From Polyporus tsugae (Eukaryota > Basidiomycota > Agaricomycetes > Polyporales > Polyporaceae): DNA of 64,000 bases. Position numbers and translations under genes: made by a program. The notes beneath the pieces are model-generated. The model worked only from the letters and a program-made list of their open reading frames with translations. It searched no databases and had not been told where the DNA came from. The stretch lies in contig JAHRBS010000013.1 in the NCBI GenBank assembly GCA_024305745.1, positions 2,976,001 to 3,040,000 of the forward strand. The letters run 5' to 3'. Position 1 is the stretch's first letter, and the number at the start of each line of letters is the position of its first letter. Below, piece after piece: positions 47,156 through 58,585 of this stretch.

Positions 47156-48210
47156 TATAAGATCAAGAGGCTGACAAGGAAGCAATGTTCGCCTCCGTGT
47201 CAGCCTCAGAGCCGCTCAGTCGGGATACGAGCAGCAGACCTAGACTGCTGACACTGTTGCGTTATCAGTCCGGACTATAATATTGAAGAAACTTTGAGAA
47301 CTCACAAGGGAGGATAACTGGTGTTCTCGAGCAGAGGAGAACACATATGTGCGCCCGTCTGATGGTCGCAGTCCCGGTACTGACTGGGGAGACTGGGGAG
47401 AATGGTGTCCTTCTAGTACAAGAGATCGTCATGACGAGGTCCTGACAGCGGAGGTGATAGCAGCAGGAGCGAGGAGAGAGACATGGAGGCGTCCACCCGA
47501 GTCCTTGCCAGTGTTGGATGTTGGAACGTTGAATGCCAAATTCCCTGGGTCGAAGTGCCACGTCATGGTCCAGGGCGGAACTTCTGGGTTCGCGGGGCTG
47601 TCAGTGCTTTTCCTGCCGGTGAGATATGTCTATGTCTATCATGGTCGAACAGCGCCTGAACGTCGTCCGTGTCACAGTGGTCGGTGGAACCCGGGCCCTG
47701 TGTGACCAAGAAGCACGTGATCTTTGTCACAGGTTTGCCGTCACCCGTCGGCGCGCATCTCTCTTCGGACTCGGAGTCAGCGTCTCACTGGTTGTTTCCG
47801 ATCCTCCTAGTTCCGTCTTCAGCTCTATGAATGTTATGCGCCTCAACATTCCCGTCAGGGCAGTGACTGTAACAATGCAATCCCCGGGCCACTCAACACT
47901 GTGCAATGGAAATTGGTCAGGAGCTCGAAGGCCCATTGGCAATGCAAGTCAAGTCGGAGACTTACAATGTACAGCTCAAAGCTTTAAGTTTACGATACCA
48001 GGTGAGTCGTGTGGATACCTGTTGCTATTTGTAAAACGTAAAACACTGTTTGTTCTCCTATTAGCGGTATGGTGCACCCGCATCGCTACTATAGTAGGAA
48101 GCAGACAAGGGATGACATTCTCGGTACTCGAGTCCGTATATATGGCTCGGTGTCATCATTTCCCTCATTTCCCTCACCCTCTTTTATTTTGCTGTTGAAT
48201 CGCTTTCTTC
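47156..48210. other. Divergent intergenic region, possible small frame
   Basis: Separates two divergent genes and so carries both promoters. A plus-strand frame of up to 190 codons (47626-48198) and an alternative exon-like frame (MEIGQELEGPLAMQ..RYQ ending at a gtgagt at about 48001) exist, but neither has a convincing start context, family motif or downstream exon. I therefore do not call a gene. Confidence 0.3.
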
Positions 48211-49880
48211 ATGCTACACCTCGCAAGCACTGTGAAAACTTGCAAGGTGCGAATATGCTTTACTATGCCTCGTGCACCTCCACTGACAGTTCGGTTCTTA
48301 GATCAATGGGCCGCTCATCAATATCGATATCCTGCACAACGTGGTTACGTACACGGACCTCTCGACCATTTTGCAACTCACGAAGACATGTCACGAATTC
48401 AATGTCGAATGTGCTCAGGACCTCTTGAAGCACTGGGTATGCCTTGAGGAGGAGCACCTTGTCGAGTCTTTCATATCCTTCCTCACTGCGAGCGGCCGCC
48501 CGGCCTATGCCCGTCGTCGCCTGCCTTTCTTCACCAACCTGGATCTCAAACTGGGACCAAGCCCTTCCGAGGGCATCAAGTTTGCGCTGGCTGAGCTGTT
48601 CGTCTGTGTCCTGCCTCTCGCCACGCGGTTCACCCACTTGGCTCTGCACCATTCCGACGCCCTGCTCGCGCCCGACTCGCCCCTTCTAAATGCCGTAGCC
48701 GACCTCACGACCCTCAAGCACTTGGTACTATATAAATACGGAGCCCATTGCGCTGGGATGCTATACGCTTTGCAATCCCAGCTGGTGACCATCAAGCTGA
48801 TCCGCGGCCAGGCAGCTGAGCGGCGCATGATTGCGTACCCTCTCGACGACTCCCTCCAGTATCCTATCCATGATCCCCTCCACCTCCTTTACCGTTCACA
48901 AGGCACGCTTCAGGGGATGGCCGTCGACCTCCCCATTACATTGAGGCAGGGTTTCTACTATCCCAACGTCGTCGAACTCAACATCGCATGCGCCGATTAC
49001 CTACCCACCACCCACACCTACATCCGCGCGTTCCCTAACTTGGTGAAGTTCGCGATCAACTTCGGTGGCAACATGTTCTCACAGGCGCGCGCGCCGACGT
49101 CGCTCGCCTGCAGGCAGGGAAACATCACCGAACAGCACGACCTTGGCACCTGGAAGTCCCTGCGTCATGTCGAGGGGAGCATTCAGGACATCTTCCTGCT
49201 TGGCTTGACCTGTGCCATTCCCGAACTTAACATTACCCTCTCCGAACTTGTCAACGTAGATGAAGACCTCGACTTGAACGTCCGCGAGGCCGATGCATTT
49301 CGTCAGGTCCTGGCTTATGCTCGTCCTACTGAGCTCACACTGCGTATCCTGGACAGCTATTGGATTGAATCGGAACACGGATTCGATCTACTCTCCCAAA
49401 CGCCGCAGCTCGTCTCCTTGTCATCGCTTCATGTCCATGTGCAAGTTTCACGTCCCACAGGCGTCTATCCAGAGTTGGGAGACTGTGATGCTCTGGTACG
49501 TCCGATACCCATCTTTCTCGGACGACGACATCCTCGGCATTAATTATTTCACCACGTTGCTCTAGGATTACTTACAGGACATCATACCGCAGATCAAACC
49601 CGTCCACCTCAGCGTGACACTCGATTGGACCGAATGGGTGTTGGAGGCCCTCGAGGAGGAAGCCCGGTCCGGGGAGGCGGGACTCGACAGAGAGCGACAG
49701 AGCAGCTTACTCAAGGGCGCGCTCGAGACGGTGGATATCGAGCACCTCACCCGTCAGTTCCTCCATGCAGACAGCCAGTCTGTGCGGCTCTCCTTCGTGG
49801 GCCCTTACGGGTGGCGGCGGGAGATGACGTGCAGTGACGAACATCCTGAAGAGGTCGCAGTCACTACTGCCATGGCGTAA
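48211..49880 (+). CDS. F-box/LRR-like protein
   Basis: The model starts at ATG 48211 (MLHLASTVKTCK), an intron with donor gtgcga and acceptor ttcttag follows, and then a long exon. Its opening, INIDILHNVVTYTDLSTI then LQLTKTCHEFNVECAQDLLK, is F-box-like: hydrophobic helix, short loop, 'C/VC..F' helix. Leucine-rich repeats follow over about 350 residues, for example TRFTHLALHHSDALL, LTTLKHLVLYKYG, YPNVVELNIACADYL and FPNLVKFAINFGG. A gtacgt..ctctag intron precedes the last exon, DYLQDIIPQIKPVHLSVTLD to the TAA at 49878. The F-box would bind Skp1 and the repeats a substrate, as inferred from the family. The long exon is secure; the first exon is a best guess. Confidence 0.68.
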
Positions 49881-49995
49881 TTCGCGAGCATGGGGGTTGC
49901 GGGGTTGGGGTTTGTGTTGCGACCGCACCAGTGAGTCCGCCTGGCCACGGCGCACTGGACTTTTGTCAAGGTATAAATGTTAACGGAATTTTTAG

Positions 49996-50121
49996 ATCCA
50001 CTGGGAAGAAGCACAGATGTTCATCGAGCTGTTGCGGCGGCAAGGCTTGTTTGACAACGTCGCAGGTACACACGTACGTCGGCCGACAGTACTATCGAGG
50101 AATTGTATCTTGTACCCGTAA
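49996..50121 (+). pseudogene. Orphaned last exon of an alpha/beta-hydrolase copy
   Basis: After an acceptor ttttag the sequence reads IHWEEAQMFIELLRRQGLFD. This matches, at the same exon boundary, the last exon of the intact hydrolase at 52.0 kb (IHWEEPERFVNVL). The bases just upstream (GGCGCACTGGACTTTTGTCAAG) resemble the preceding GANHFV exon end in eroded form. No other part of the enzyme is present within 1 kb. It is a relic of the same gene family. Confidence 0.5.
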
Positions 50122-50764
50122 CATATGCCCGTGTACTACTCGTATAAAATGGATTGGCGGAACGTTCCAAGCGAAACAAACAAGTCAAGCCTAGGAAGGT
50201 GACTATAGGTGATGTCGGTGAAGGACCAGGGTGGTCAACGACTCAAACGAACTTCGAAGAGCGCGCTTGTGCCAGGTTGTGGGGTGGGAATTACACTCGG
50301 TAATTGCCATAAAGTGCTTCAACCCGACCGTCGTGTCATATTAATTGTGCATGTCAGGCCATGACCAGGTCTTTCGAATGACCCTCAATGTTGCTACTTT
50401 GCTTGCGCACATTCATCAACCCGACGGCATCTCTGCTCTACATAAATTGAACTCCCCTGGAGGGTTGGAGGCGCATATGAGTACCTTGGCTATAGCAGGG
50501 TCAAGTGTGTATGTCCATGTACCGGTACGTCAAACGATGAATTCGATTTCCTTCTTGAATCAGGTAAACGTTTCTCTTTCCCGCTACATGCACCCTCCCC
50601 AACGTCGCCCCGCAACACCGCAGAACTTCAAGCTTTCTACCCGTGACTAGCAACCCTGGGTAGTCATCGACCGCATATAGGGCCTTCCAGAAGCGCGTGC
50701 CTTTTGAATTGTGCCATCTATAACCTGATAGACTATCCTACTACGTGGTCTTCCCAACTCCACC
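50122..50764. other. Promoter region of the intact hydrolase
   Basis: About 640 bases. A frame at 50351-50650 (opening MSGHDQVFRMTLNVATLLAH) is open for 99 codons but has no family features. Otherwise nothing supported. Confidence 0.3.
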
Positions 50765-52055
50765 ATGCCTACTGCTCCTGTTGACCCTCTAGGATCCGTC
50801 CTCTACTATGAGGACAGTGGCGTTCCGAATGTCTCTACCAACTACGTCACGCTGGTTATGGTTCATGGCACTTGCTTCCACAGTGGTAAGAGAACAGTTT
50901 GCTCTCATGAATTTCCCAAGACTTACCTGATTTCTGCAGCTGGTTTCAGACCCATGATTCCGTTTGCCACTCAGAACAACATCCGCCTTATCCTCCTCAA
51001 TCTTCATGGGTACCCGGGCTCTACGCTGTACACCGACGAGGAGCTGAATCGTCTCGAAGGGAGTATCGAAGCCAGGGAAGCAGAGCTCCAGGCGCGCGGC
51101 TTAGAACTCGCTGAGTTCCTTCGTTGGTTCATCTCCACAGAGGAGATCCCTCCGATCCGCGAGGGACGTGGCGAGGATGAGCTCGTCGGAGGACTCTCGA
51201 TCCTGTCGTGGTCTGGCGGCAATGGGCACACTCTGTCCATGTTCGCCCACGCCGACAAGCTGCCAGATGAGACGAGGAAGCTGTTCGACGAATACCTGCG
51301 CAGCCTGATACTCTACGGTACGGGATCGCGCCCTGTTCGTGCGGTGACGTGTCAGCAGCTGACTCACGCATACATCGCCAGATCCCAGCAGTACTGCTGC
51401 CGGAATCCCTGCCCCACCCGGGCTCAAGAACATCCACCCAGATCAGTCCCTTCCCCCCGAAGAACAGGTTCTCTTCTTCGGTGGTCAAGTGTCGGCCTTC
51501 TATCCTCCCTTCACGCTCCCTGATACGATCCCGGAGGCGCCCTCGTTTACGCCTCGTCTGGCGCTCCACGAGGCTCTCGAGCCCGTCGACCCGGCTCTGA
51601 GGCCAACCACGTTCAAGATGGACGCACCCGTCCTGCGCAGCGTCACACATGCCCCCATCATGGAGCGCGCCCAGCACGTCATCTGGTCCCCGCTCCTGCG
51701 TGAGGTCTTCCGAGCCAACGTCAAGCGGGCACTGTACGACTGCCGATTCGACGACGGGAGCGGGGCGAAGAAGCAGATCTTGCCGGCGGTTAGGGTTCAC
51801 GTTGTTTGGTGCGATAGGACTGCGGGGGAGATCGCGTGGGCGGTGGCGAACCTTAATTGCGAGTACAAGGACGCGCACCCGGAGGCCCGACGGCCTGTGG
51901 AGTTCCACAAGCTGGAGGGCGGGAACCACTTTGTGAGTCTCCGATTCGGCCCATTGTTCCCAGCGTCACGAGTCACTGCTGAGTATTATCGGGCGCGACA
52001 GATCCATTGGGAAGAACCTGAAAGATTTGTCAATGTGTTGACTGGTATCATCTAG
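50765..52055 (+). CDS. Alpha/beta-hydrolase fold enzyme, intact copy
   Basis: Four exons encode about 370 residues. Exon 1: MPTAPVDPLGSVLYYEDSG and VMVHGTCFHS, carrying the HG oxyanion-type motif after strand 3. Exon 2 (after ctgcag) starts AGFRPMIPFATQNNIRLILL and NLHGYPGSTLYTDEELNRLE, and holds the nucleophile elbow LSWSGGNGH, with serine in the S-W-S-G-G turn. Exon 3 (phase-1 join at an ATCGCCAG acceptor) gives DPSSTAAGIPAPPG, the lid region FFGGQVSAFYPPFTLPD and the strand VHVVWCDRTAGEIAW that normally precedes the acid. Exon 4, IHWEEPERFVNVLTGII, follows the likely catalytic-His loop GGNHF. There is no signal peptide, so it is cytosolic. The substrate is unknown; the family includes esterases and epoxide hydrolases. 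It is flanked by decayed copies at 50.0 and 52.3-53.7 kb. Confidence 0.85.
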
Positions 52056-52334
52056 GTCTTTGCTGTTTCTCCTCTTCGCAAGCTGTATTTTAGTGAATCA
52101 CAGACGTTGGAAGTATTCGCTTTCTTCTTTGTCGCCAGGAAACCCCCGCAATTGCATCCAACGAACAGCGTTCACACCGATGAGACCAAACTCTCCTTTT
52201 CGTGGTCGGCGGCGCCCGTTCGCTGATGAGATCCCAGGTGGCGCATTCGCCAAAATGTGTATTGTGCTAACATATAGGGCGCGACTTCTTGCCCTTCGGA
52301 TATCTCACCTTCTCCTTCGAAGACCTTACGCGCT

Positions 52335-53660
52335 ATGCCCACTGCAGCAGTCGATGACCGGGGTAGCGTCCTGTATTATGAAGACTCTAGTATATCTCCC
52401 GATTCCAATGGCGACTATGCAACACCCGTGTTGGTACATGGAGCAGGGTTCCACGGGGGTAAGCGCTTCATTGTTCGTCCTGGCTTACGCGTGACGCTCT
52501 CACATACTGAGTAGTCCCTTCTTCACCAGCTACCTTTCGGCAAGTTGGACCTTTCGCCGCCGAGCCCAAGCTGCGCCTTGTCACCCAGAACCTGCGCGCT
52601 ATCCAGGCTCTACACCCTATACACTAGAGGAACTCGATGACCTTCGCGATCCAAACCGCGAACGGCAGGAGAGGGCGCTCCGACCCGCGCGCTCGAACTA
52701 GGTGCCTTCCTGTAACGGCTCATTCGATCCCGGAACACCCCGCCGATCCGAGTAGCGTCCGGCTTAGGTGCTGGCATCTCCCTTATTTCGTGGTCTGCGG
52801 GGAACTGCTAGACAATGGCGCTACTCGTGCATGCCGATCAGCTCCCCGAAGGTACGAGGACACTCCTGAATACGCACTTACGTACCTATGTGCTGTACGG
52901 TGCGCACCACCCTCTTTTCTCTTATCCGGCACCGGTTTGAAAGTCGTCGTCCGAGCAGAACCCAGCCTCGCGTCGAATGGAGGAACGGTCCCCGAGGGGC
53001 TTCGAGGAGTCAGGGCCGCGGGGGAGCCTTCGATGTCGCTAGACGACCTTGCCTCAGCCTTCTGCCTTTCTGCCTCAGCGTATTACGCTCCGTTCGCGTT
53101 ACCGCAAGCTATCGATCCCTTGCCGACCTTCGCGTCGCGCACCCCACTTCACGAATCACGATCAGCCCGGGCTCGCCGACCCGAAATCGATTGAGCACAC
53201 CCCGACGACTTCGCGAATGACGCCTGCGGAGCTGCGCGAGACTACGCACCTTCGAGTCATCGACACGGATGGGTCGCAGAACCTGCTCAGGATCCTGGAC
53301 CCGGACGTCTACAGGGCTAATGTGGAGAGCGCGCTCTTTGATCGACGGTTCGCGTTTGGGACCACCTTCGAAGTGGTATGGCCCTCATTCCGAGGCCACG
53401 TCATCTAGAGCGACATGACCCTGGGAGTCTGTATATGGGCTTCGGTACTCTTGAAGTTCTGGCATGCTGAGGCGCAGCCAGAGTTTCGACGGCCACTTGC
53501 CCTGCACAAGCTCGACTCGGAGGGGGCGAACCACTTTGTGAGCGTCTCATACCCTTCGTGAAGAATGATCTCAATGATTCACCTCTTTTTTGGTGATAGG
53601 TGCACTGGGAAACCTGAGCGGTTTGTGAAGCTGCTGGGCCGACATTGTTTGAGGCTACTA
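52335..53660 (+). pseudogene. Decayed tandem duplicate of the alpha/beta-hydrolase
   Basis: ATG 52335 begins MPTAAVDDRGSVLYYEDSS, clearly homologous to the intact gene at 50.8 kb, and VLVHGAGFHG precedes a gtaagc donor. Later pieces align in order but in changing frames: EPKLRLVTQNLR, GSTPYTLEELDDLRDP, GISLISWSAGNCQT-like elbow, LLVHADQLPEGTRTLL, FRANVESALFDRRFAF, and the last exon with VHWE followed by a frameshifted PERFVKLLG. Several one- and two-base indels and internal stops prevent translation. Upstream sequence and intron positions are retained, so this is a DNA-level tandem duplication, not a processed copy. Confidence 0.85.
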
Positions 53661-54425
53661 GTGAGGATCCGCTTATCGTTCAGTGGCGCACGCGAATCGG
53701 AGAGCTCAAAGCTTCCTGATATGAACTAGTCACGGGCCGCATTGCTAAGGGCTGGAACGTTGCATCGTTCCGTTCCGAGGCTTATTTACCGTCGGAATGG
53801 AGAACTATTGCGCTGTGAGTACTTGGAACCGCCTTATCGGGCGTCGGGGCTGCCGGACTGCACCCACCACCGCCAAGCGAGCGCCTCCGAGTCCTCCGAC
53901 CCGAAGCCCTAACCCTAAATGGGTTCGAGATTGGTATGTTACGTCCGAGAGTTGGAGAGGTTTGCTGAAATTACCACATAGTAAGAAACCTCGTCCCGCC
54001 CAGCACGCATCGGATGGATCGATGCGCGCTGCTGGCAAAGGGGAGCGCCTCGGCCGACTTTGCGGAGAGGTTGGCGAGGCAGCTGAGCCCAGGATGACAG
54101 TTCAGGCATTCTTCGATCCAGCTGGACATTCCCACTGACGCGCTTCTCCATTCTACGGTTCCTGTGCCGGTCGCATGCCTCGCCCAGCTCTCGTCCTGTT
54201 TTGTCCCCTGCGGGAATGGCCCGACAATAAGCCCGCTCCTTTTTCTTGATTACGCTCCGGACCTTCCCAGCCACAGTATCACCGTCACACCGCCTCCCCT
54301 TCCTCTCTCTGGTCTTCATCTCCCGCCGGGCTTCTGCGCGCGCGCAGATAAATACATAACGCGGGTCCCCGCCCCCGCGCGGCGCGTTCTCGTTCTCCAT
54401 CCTTGACCACTCTGCCCGAGGGAGT
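53661..54425. other. Intergenic region
   Basis: Contains a short perfect hairpin (GGAACGTTGCATCGTTCC at about 53753-53770) and pyrimidine-rich promoter DNA at 54280-54420 upstream of the next gene. No gene seen. Confidence 0.4.
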
Positions 54426-56205
54426 ATGCCCTTTTCTTTCAAGCGTGCTCGCCAGCAGGAGCCCGCGGCGTTCCCTCGATCGATCCTCGATGCGGTCAAG
54501 GCATTCTATGCCACAGAGTGAGTGTCCGTTCCGCCTCCGCTCCCATGGCGAGTCCGCTTTCGATCCCGCGATTGACCATCAGTTCATCACCTGCAGGAGA
54601 AGAGAATCGCATTTCAGTCAGTCCTCCCCACTATGCTCGCGCACTTCCCTCTTATGACCATGTTCGCGTACAGAGCCGCCAAAGCACGACCGCGATCGGA
54701 AAACCCATGGCCAGTCGGGCAACACGATCGCGCTCCATGCCAACGCGAAGGCCGCGCCTCATGCCGACGCGACGGCCGCGCCTCAAGCTAACGCGAAGAC
54801 ACAGTCTCGACAACATGCGGCGCGCCAGCCGGTCCGTCTCCTGCACCGAATTACACAGCTCCCACCGGAGGTTCTCGCGCACATCTTCGTCCTCGGCGCG
54901 GAGGAAGACATTATGTTCCCCATCGCCGTCTCCCATGTCTGCAGAGCCTGGAGATACGCCGCGCTACACACCCCCACTCTCTGGCGACGAATCACTCTGG
55001 ACACCGGCAGCCTACTGATGTGGAGCCATAGGATACGCCGCGCGAAGGCATGCGCGCTCGACGTCCAACTGTGTCCCAAGGGGGTTGCGTCCCACCTCGC
55101 ATACTACAACCACGTTCAGCTGTGCATGCACGTCGCCATCCCACACATACACCGCTGGCGTTCCCTGGAAGTCAGGTTCAATGGGTACGCACCGTTTCTC
55201 TGGAACGCCGCGCTATCCGCGTGTTGCGGCCACTCGCCCGCGATCGAAGCCCCAGCCCTCCGCGAGCTCACGCTGGTCTACCCCGAGAACGACGACACGA
55301 AGGAGTTCGCGCTCTTCAACGGATTCGCCCCCCGCTTGCGCCGAGTGACCATACAGGGCATCCGCCTTACCTGGTCTCCCACAGTGTTCCAGAGCCTGAC
55401 GTATCTGGACTACACCCACCACGGCTTCACGCGTGGCGCCCAAGCCGCTTCCGAGGTGCTCTACATGCTCCAGGTATCAGCCGGGCTCGAGGAGCTGCGT
55501 CTGGCCTTCCCATGGAAGGGCGACTCGGCCTCGCGCTATGCTCTCTCCGCGTCCTTCTCGCGCGCAGTGGCTCTTCCGCGGCTCAAGAAGCTCGCCCTGT
55601 ACATCGACGGGCCTGACGTTCCCCCAGCACTGACGTACACGCTTCCACATTTGTCACTCCCTGTACTCCGCTCGCTCTACCTCGTCTCCCCCGCTGCACC
55701 GCGGCACACGCTGCTCTCCGAGGTGTTCCCGCACCTCCGCACCGTCCTCAAGTCGTTCCCTCGCCTTCCTGCGCTCAGTCACCTGCACGTCGCGCACGCG
55801 TGGCTCGACGAACGCTTCCTCGCGCCGCTACTCGCGTCCCTGCCCTTCCCCGGCACGCCCCACCTCACGCTCACGCTCGAGGGGTCGCGGGTGTCGCATT
55901 CCTTCCTCTGCACCGCGCTGCGGCATGCCCCCAGGCGGCTGCGCGCGCTCGCACTCGTCAAGAGCGAGAGGGTGACGGCAGAGGCGATCGTGGACGTCCT
56001 CAACCGGCTGAGCGGGACGTACTTGCAGAACGTCCCGCCGGGGGTCGCGCCTCCACTATCCGCGCTGTACATCCGCGACTGCAAGGGCGTCGACTGGCGG
56101 TCGCTGCTGTGGCTACCCGCAGTGGGGATCATGTTGAAGGTGTGGGAGGGGGGGCGGGAGGTGGACATGAGGTACGCGCGGTCGAAGAAGGCACGCTTCC
56201 GCTGA
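54426..56205 (+). CDS. F-box/LRR protein
   Basis: A consistent model starts at ATG 54426 (MPFSFKRARQQEPAAFPRS), splices at gtgagt, uses a 20-base exon (GAGAAGAGAATCGCATTTCA) before a gtcagt donor, and resumes after GCGTACAG in the frame PPKHDRDRKTHGQSG. Then an Ala/Asn/His-rich 8-residue repeat, and a clear F-box: RLLHRITQLPPEVLAHIFVL and VSHVCRAWRYAALHTPTLWR. The rest is about 350 residues of leucine-rich units, such as ALRELTLVYPEND, RLRRVTIQGIRLTW and PRLKKLALYIDG, ending ARSKKARFR at the TGA. It is a predicted SCF ubiquitin-ligase receptor. The F-box and repeat region lie in one exon and are secure; the N-terminal splice model is tentative. Confidence 0.8.
54736..54798 (+). repeat. 24-base in-frame tandem repeat in F-box gene
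   Basis: Two and a half copies of a 24-base unit (CATGCCAACGCGAAGGCCGC followed by GCCT). In the coding frame it gives HANAKAAP, HADATAAP and QANAKT, an 8-residue repeat just before the F-box. Confidence 0.8.
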
Positions 56206-56628
56206 GGTTGCCTCTTTCCTTGTATTTCTGCTTTTTGTGCTGACGATGATTTGCGCCGCGGTAGGCCTTCGACCTGCCTGCCTGCGTTAACGACTTTACG
56301 ATGACATGACATGGCACGATACGACACGACAAGACACAGGACCTCGCAGACTGATATACAGTTGTACTGCCGCTCACCTTACTCTACTCTAATGTTGTTT
56401 CTCAGCGCTGCCCGCCTCTGCATCCCTATATCTCCTTGTATTGCACATTGCTAGTATACTGATACACTTCGGAGTACGTCGCCGAACCGTTTCGTACACC
56501 TCGGGTAATTTATCCCATGTCTACCCTACTCCTGGACCCTCGTCAGCGCACCTTCTGTATATCTATACTGGATGTCCACTGTAGCACTTACTGTACCTGT
56601 CCCGTTCCACCCTATCCAAACTAGACGT
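56206..56628. other. Spacer between convergent genes
   Basis: Terminator regions of the F-box gene (plus) and the dehydrogenase (minus). AT-richer than its surroundings, with no coding signal. Confidence 0.4.
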
Positions 56629-57846
56629 TCAGACCGTAGATGGGTTGACCATGAGGTACCCGCCGTCGACCACGATCTCTTGTCCGTTCGTGTAGCAACC
56701 TGCGGGGGACGCGAGGTAGATAACAGTCCCGGCGATTTCCCCGGCACTGCGGTCATGAAAAGCGTAACGGAGTTAGGTCAACGTCAACCGGAAGAAGGCC
56801 TATTCAGCGCAATTCATAAGAGGAAGATCACTTACCCGCCTGGCCGCTTGGCGGGAACTGGCTGGAGGCCCTTACCGACTTTGTCGACCATCTCGGGCGT
56901 GATCGTGGCCGCGGTCATCTCAGACTCCCAGACTCCGGGCGAGACGGCGCAGACGCGGACGGGGACGTTCTTGAGGGCGAACTCGGTGGCCATCATCTTC
57001 GTCAGATGAGAGGCAGCCGCCTTCGCGCTATTATACCCGAACTGAATGAATCGGCATTTAATAACGCGTCAATAGATCCAGATAGCGGCGGATCATAATG
57101 GGGAAGAGGTACGTACGTGGTTCTGAGAAAGCTTGACCTGGCCGCTCACGCTTGTGATGTTGACGATCGCGGAAGTGTACCCTGCGACGTCCTCGCTGCC
57201 TTTCGAAAGAAGACCGAGGAAGGCCGTCGACACGAAGAAGACAGAGAACGCGTTGACGCTATAGATGCTGGCCCAGCTCTCGAACGATTCCCCGTCGAAG
57301 AGACCGCGGCCGATAGCTTCTGAGCTCTGGCGTTGTGGTGCATTCGGATCCTCGAGCCACGGAGACACGGGTCCGGTCTGTCCAGCACTACCCAATACGT
57401 ATCTGAGAGTTAGGACATGGCAGGCAGATGAAGCGTAAAACTCGTACTTGTTCACCAGGATATGAAGCTTGCCCTCGTTAGACGCGATCGCGTCGCGTGC
57501 GACTGCGATGCTTGTTCGATCCGTCACATCCATCGTCAATCTAGCAAACGTGGACATACACAACGGCATGAGCTTCATTCCGTGCCTTCGGAACATACCG
57601 CCCGGGCGGGGACCAACGGCAAGGGACGTACGGAACGATAGGCCCTATCGCATCCTTGTGCTTCTCCGCGAACTCCTTCGCAGCTCTCTCGAGGGTATCC
57701 TTCCGCCGCCCCGTAATGTACACCTTCGCGCCGTTCTGCGCAAGCCCCGAGGCGATCTGCCACCCGATTCCGGTGCCGCCCCCAGTGACCAGAGCGACGC
57801 GTCCTCGGAGGTTGAATATCGTGTTGGAGTGGAGAGATTCGGACAT
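56629..57846 (-). CDS. Short-chain dehydrogenase/reductase (SDR)
   Basis: Start ATG 57846 (MSESLHSNTIFNLRGR). The Rossmann motif VALVTGGGTGIG lies at residues 17-28, and TGRR two strands later suggests NADP preference. After an intron (donor gtacgt, acceptor gctag) comes LTMDVTDRTSIAVARDAI, then LHILVNN, joined across a gtacga..gggtag intron to AGQTGP, restoring the NNAG motif. SIVNITSVSG-type serine (read as IVNITSVSGQV), then YNSAKAA supplies the catalytic Tyr and Lys. CAVSPGVWESEMT and AGEIAGTVIYLASPAGCY with VVDGGYLMVN close the classical SDR fold. All catalytic residues are present. The substrate is unknown. It is transcribed divergently from an FAD-dependent reductase, so a shared metabolic role is possible. 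Confidence 0.9.
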
Positions 57847-58585
57847 CGTTGTCGACCAGTTCGTCCGGTAGTGTTGTACTCAGCGTAGATGGGTCTCAAT
57901 CGAGTGGGGGATATACGAGCGAGCCTGGTGAGCATATCGCGCATCTGGATGAGGACCTTGAGACCATGGCGGACCCCCGGACCGTTACACTTAGACAAAT
58001 TTGCACGGGGACGAGGTCATGTTAACGCATCTTCCCCAAGGGCGCTGGCACGAGGTATACGCCGGTGAGTAACACACAAATGGCTAGAATTCCCGATAGA
58101 CAGACATACCAGCAGAGCGTAGGAGTATCGACATATCGGAGAGGAGGTGTGAAGGGAGGAAGCAAGTAGGTTCTAAAGTTGCCGTCGGATAGGTGCAGCT
58201 GAGCGTCTCTAACGATGTTTTGGCTCCTACCATCATCTTCTCGAGCTCTCGCCCCATGTAAGTATTCCTCCTACTGTACCTGCTTCCCGGTCGTCTGATC
58301 GCTCTCTCCCAGGGATCGATAACAATAGGCAGAGGCGCGAGTTCGCCAATCTGTCGACCTGTAGAATATCTTGCGATCGGGCTGGGAGGCAACAATGTGC
58401 CCGAAGGACCGACCCGCTCGTGCCTCGGCCGAGACTTACGTCGAGTCAAGGTCAGCAGATGCTTAGTGCTTCCATGACTCAGATACTGAACTCTCGTATC
58501 GAACCCTTATTTACGCTCTCAGTAGGTCGCACCCAAGTTACAGCATATCTCCCAACCTCGCTCCCGCACTTCCCATCCACCCGAG
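57847..58585. promoter_or_regulatory. Shared divergent promoter region (SDR / FAD enzyme)
   Basis: About 740 bases lie between the two start codons. The DNA just before ATG 58586 is a C/T-rich tract (CTCCCGCACTTCCCATCCACC), typical of a fungal core promoter and leader. I could not identify a specific transcription-factor site with confidence. Confidence 0.5.

Noticed and set aside
47626..48198. 190-codon plus-strand open frame
   Set aside because: No motif, no suitable start context, and it overlaps an alternative exon-like frame. It cannot be distinguished from chance.
53905..53922. CCCTAACCCTAAATGGG, telomere-like
   Set aside because: Only two repeat units inside an ordinary intergenic region, with genes continuing on both sides; not a telomere or clear interstitial telomeric array.
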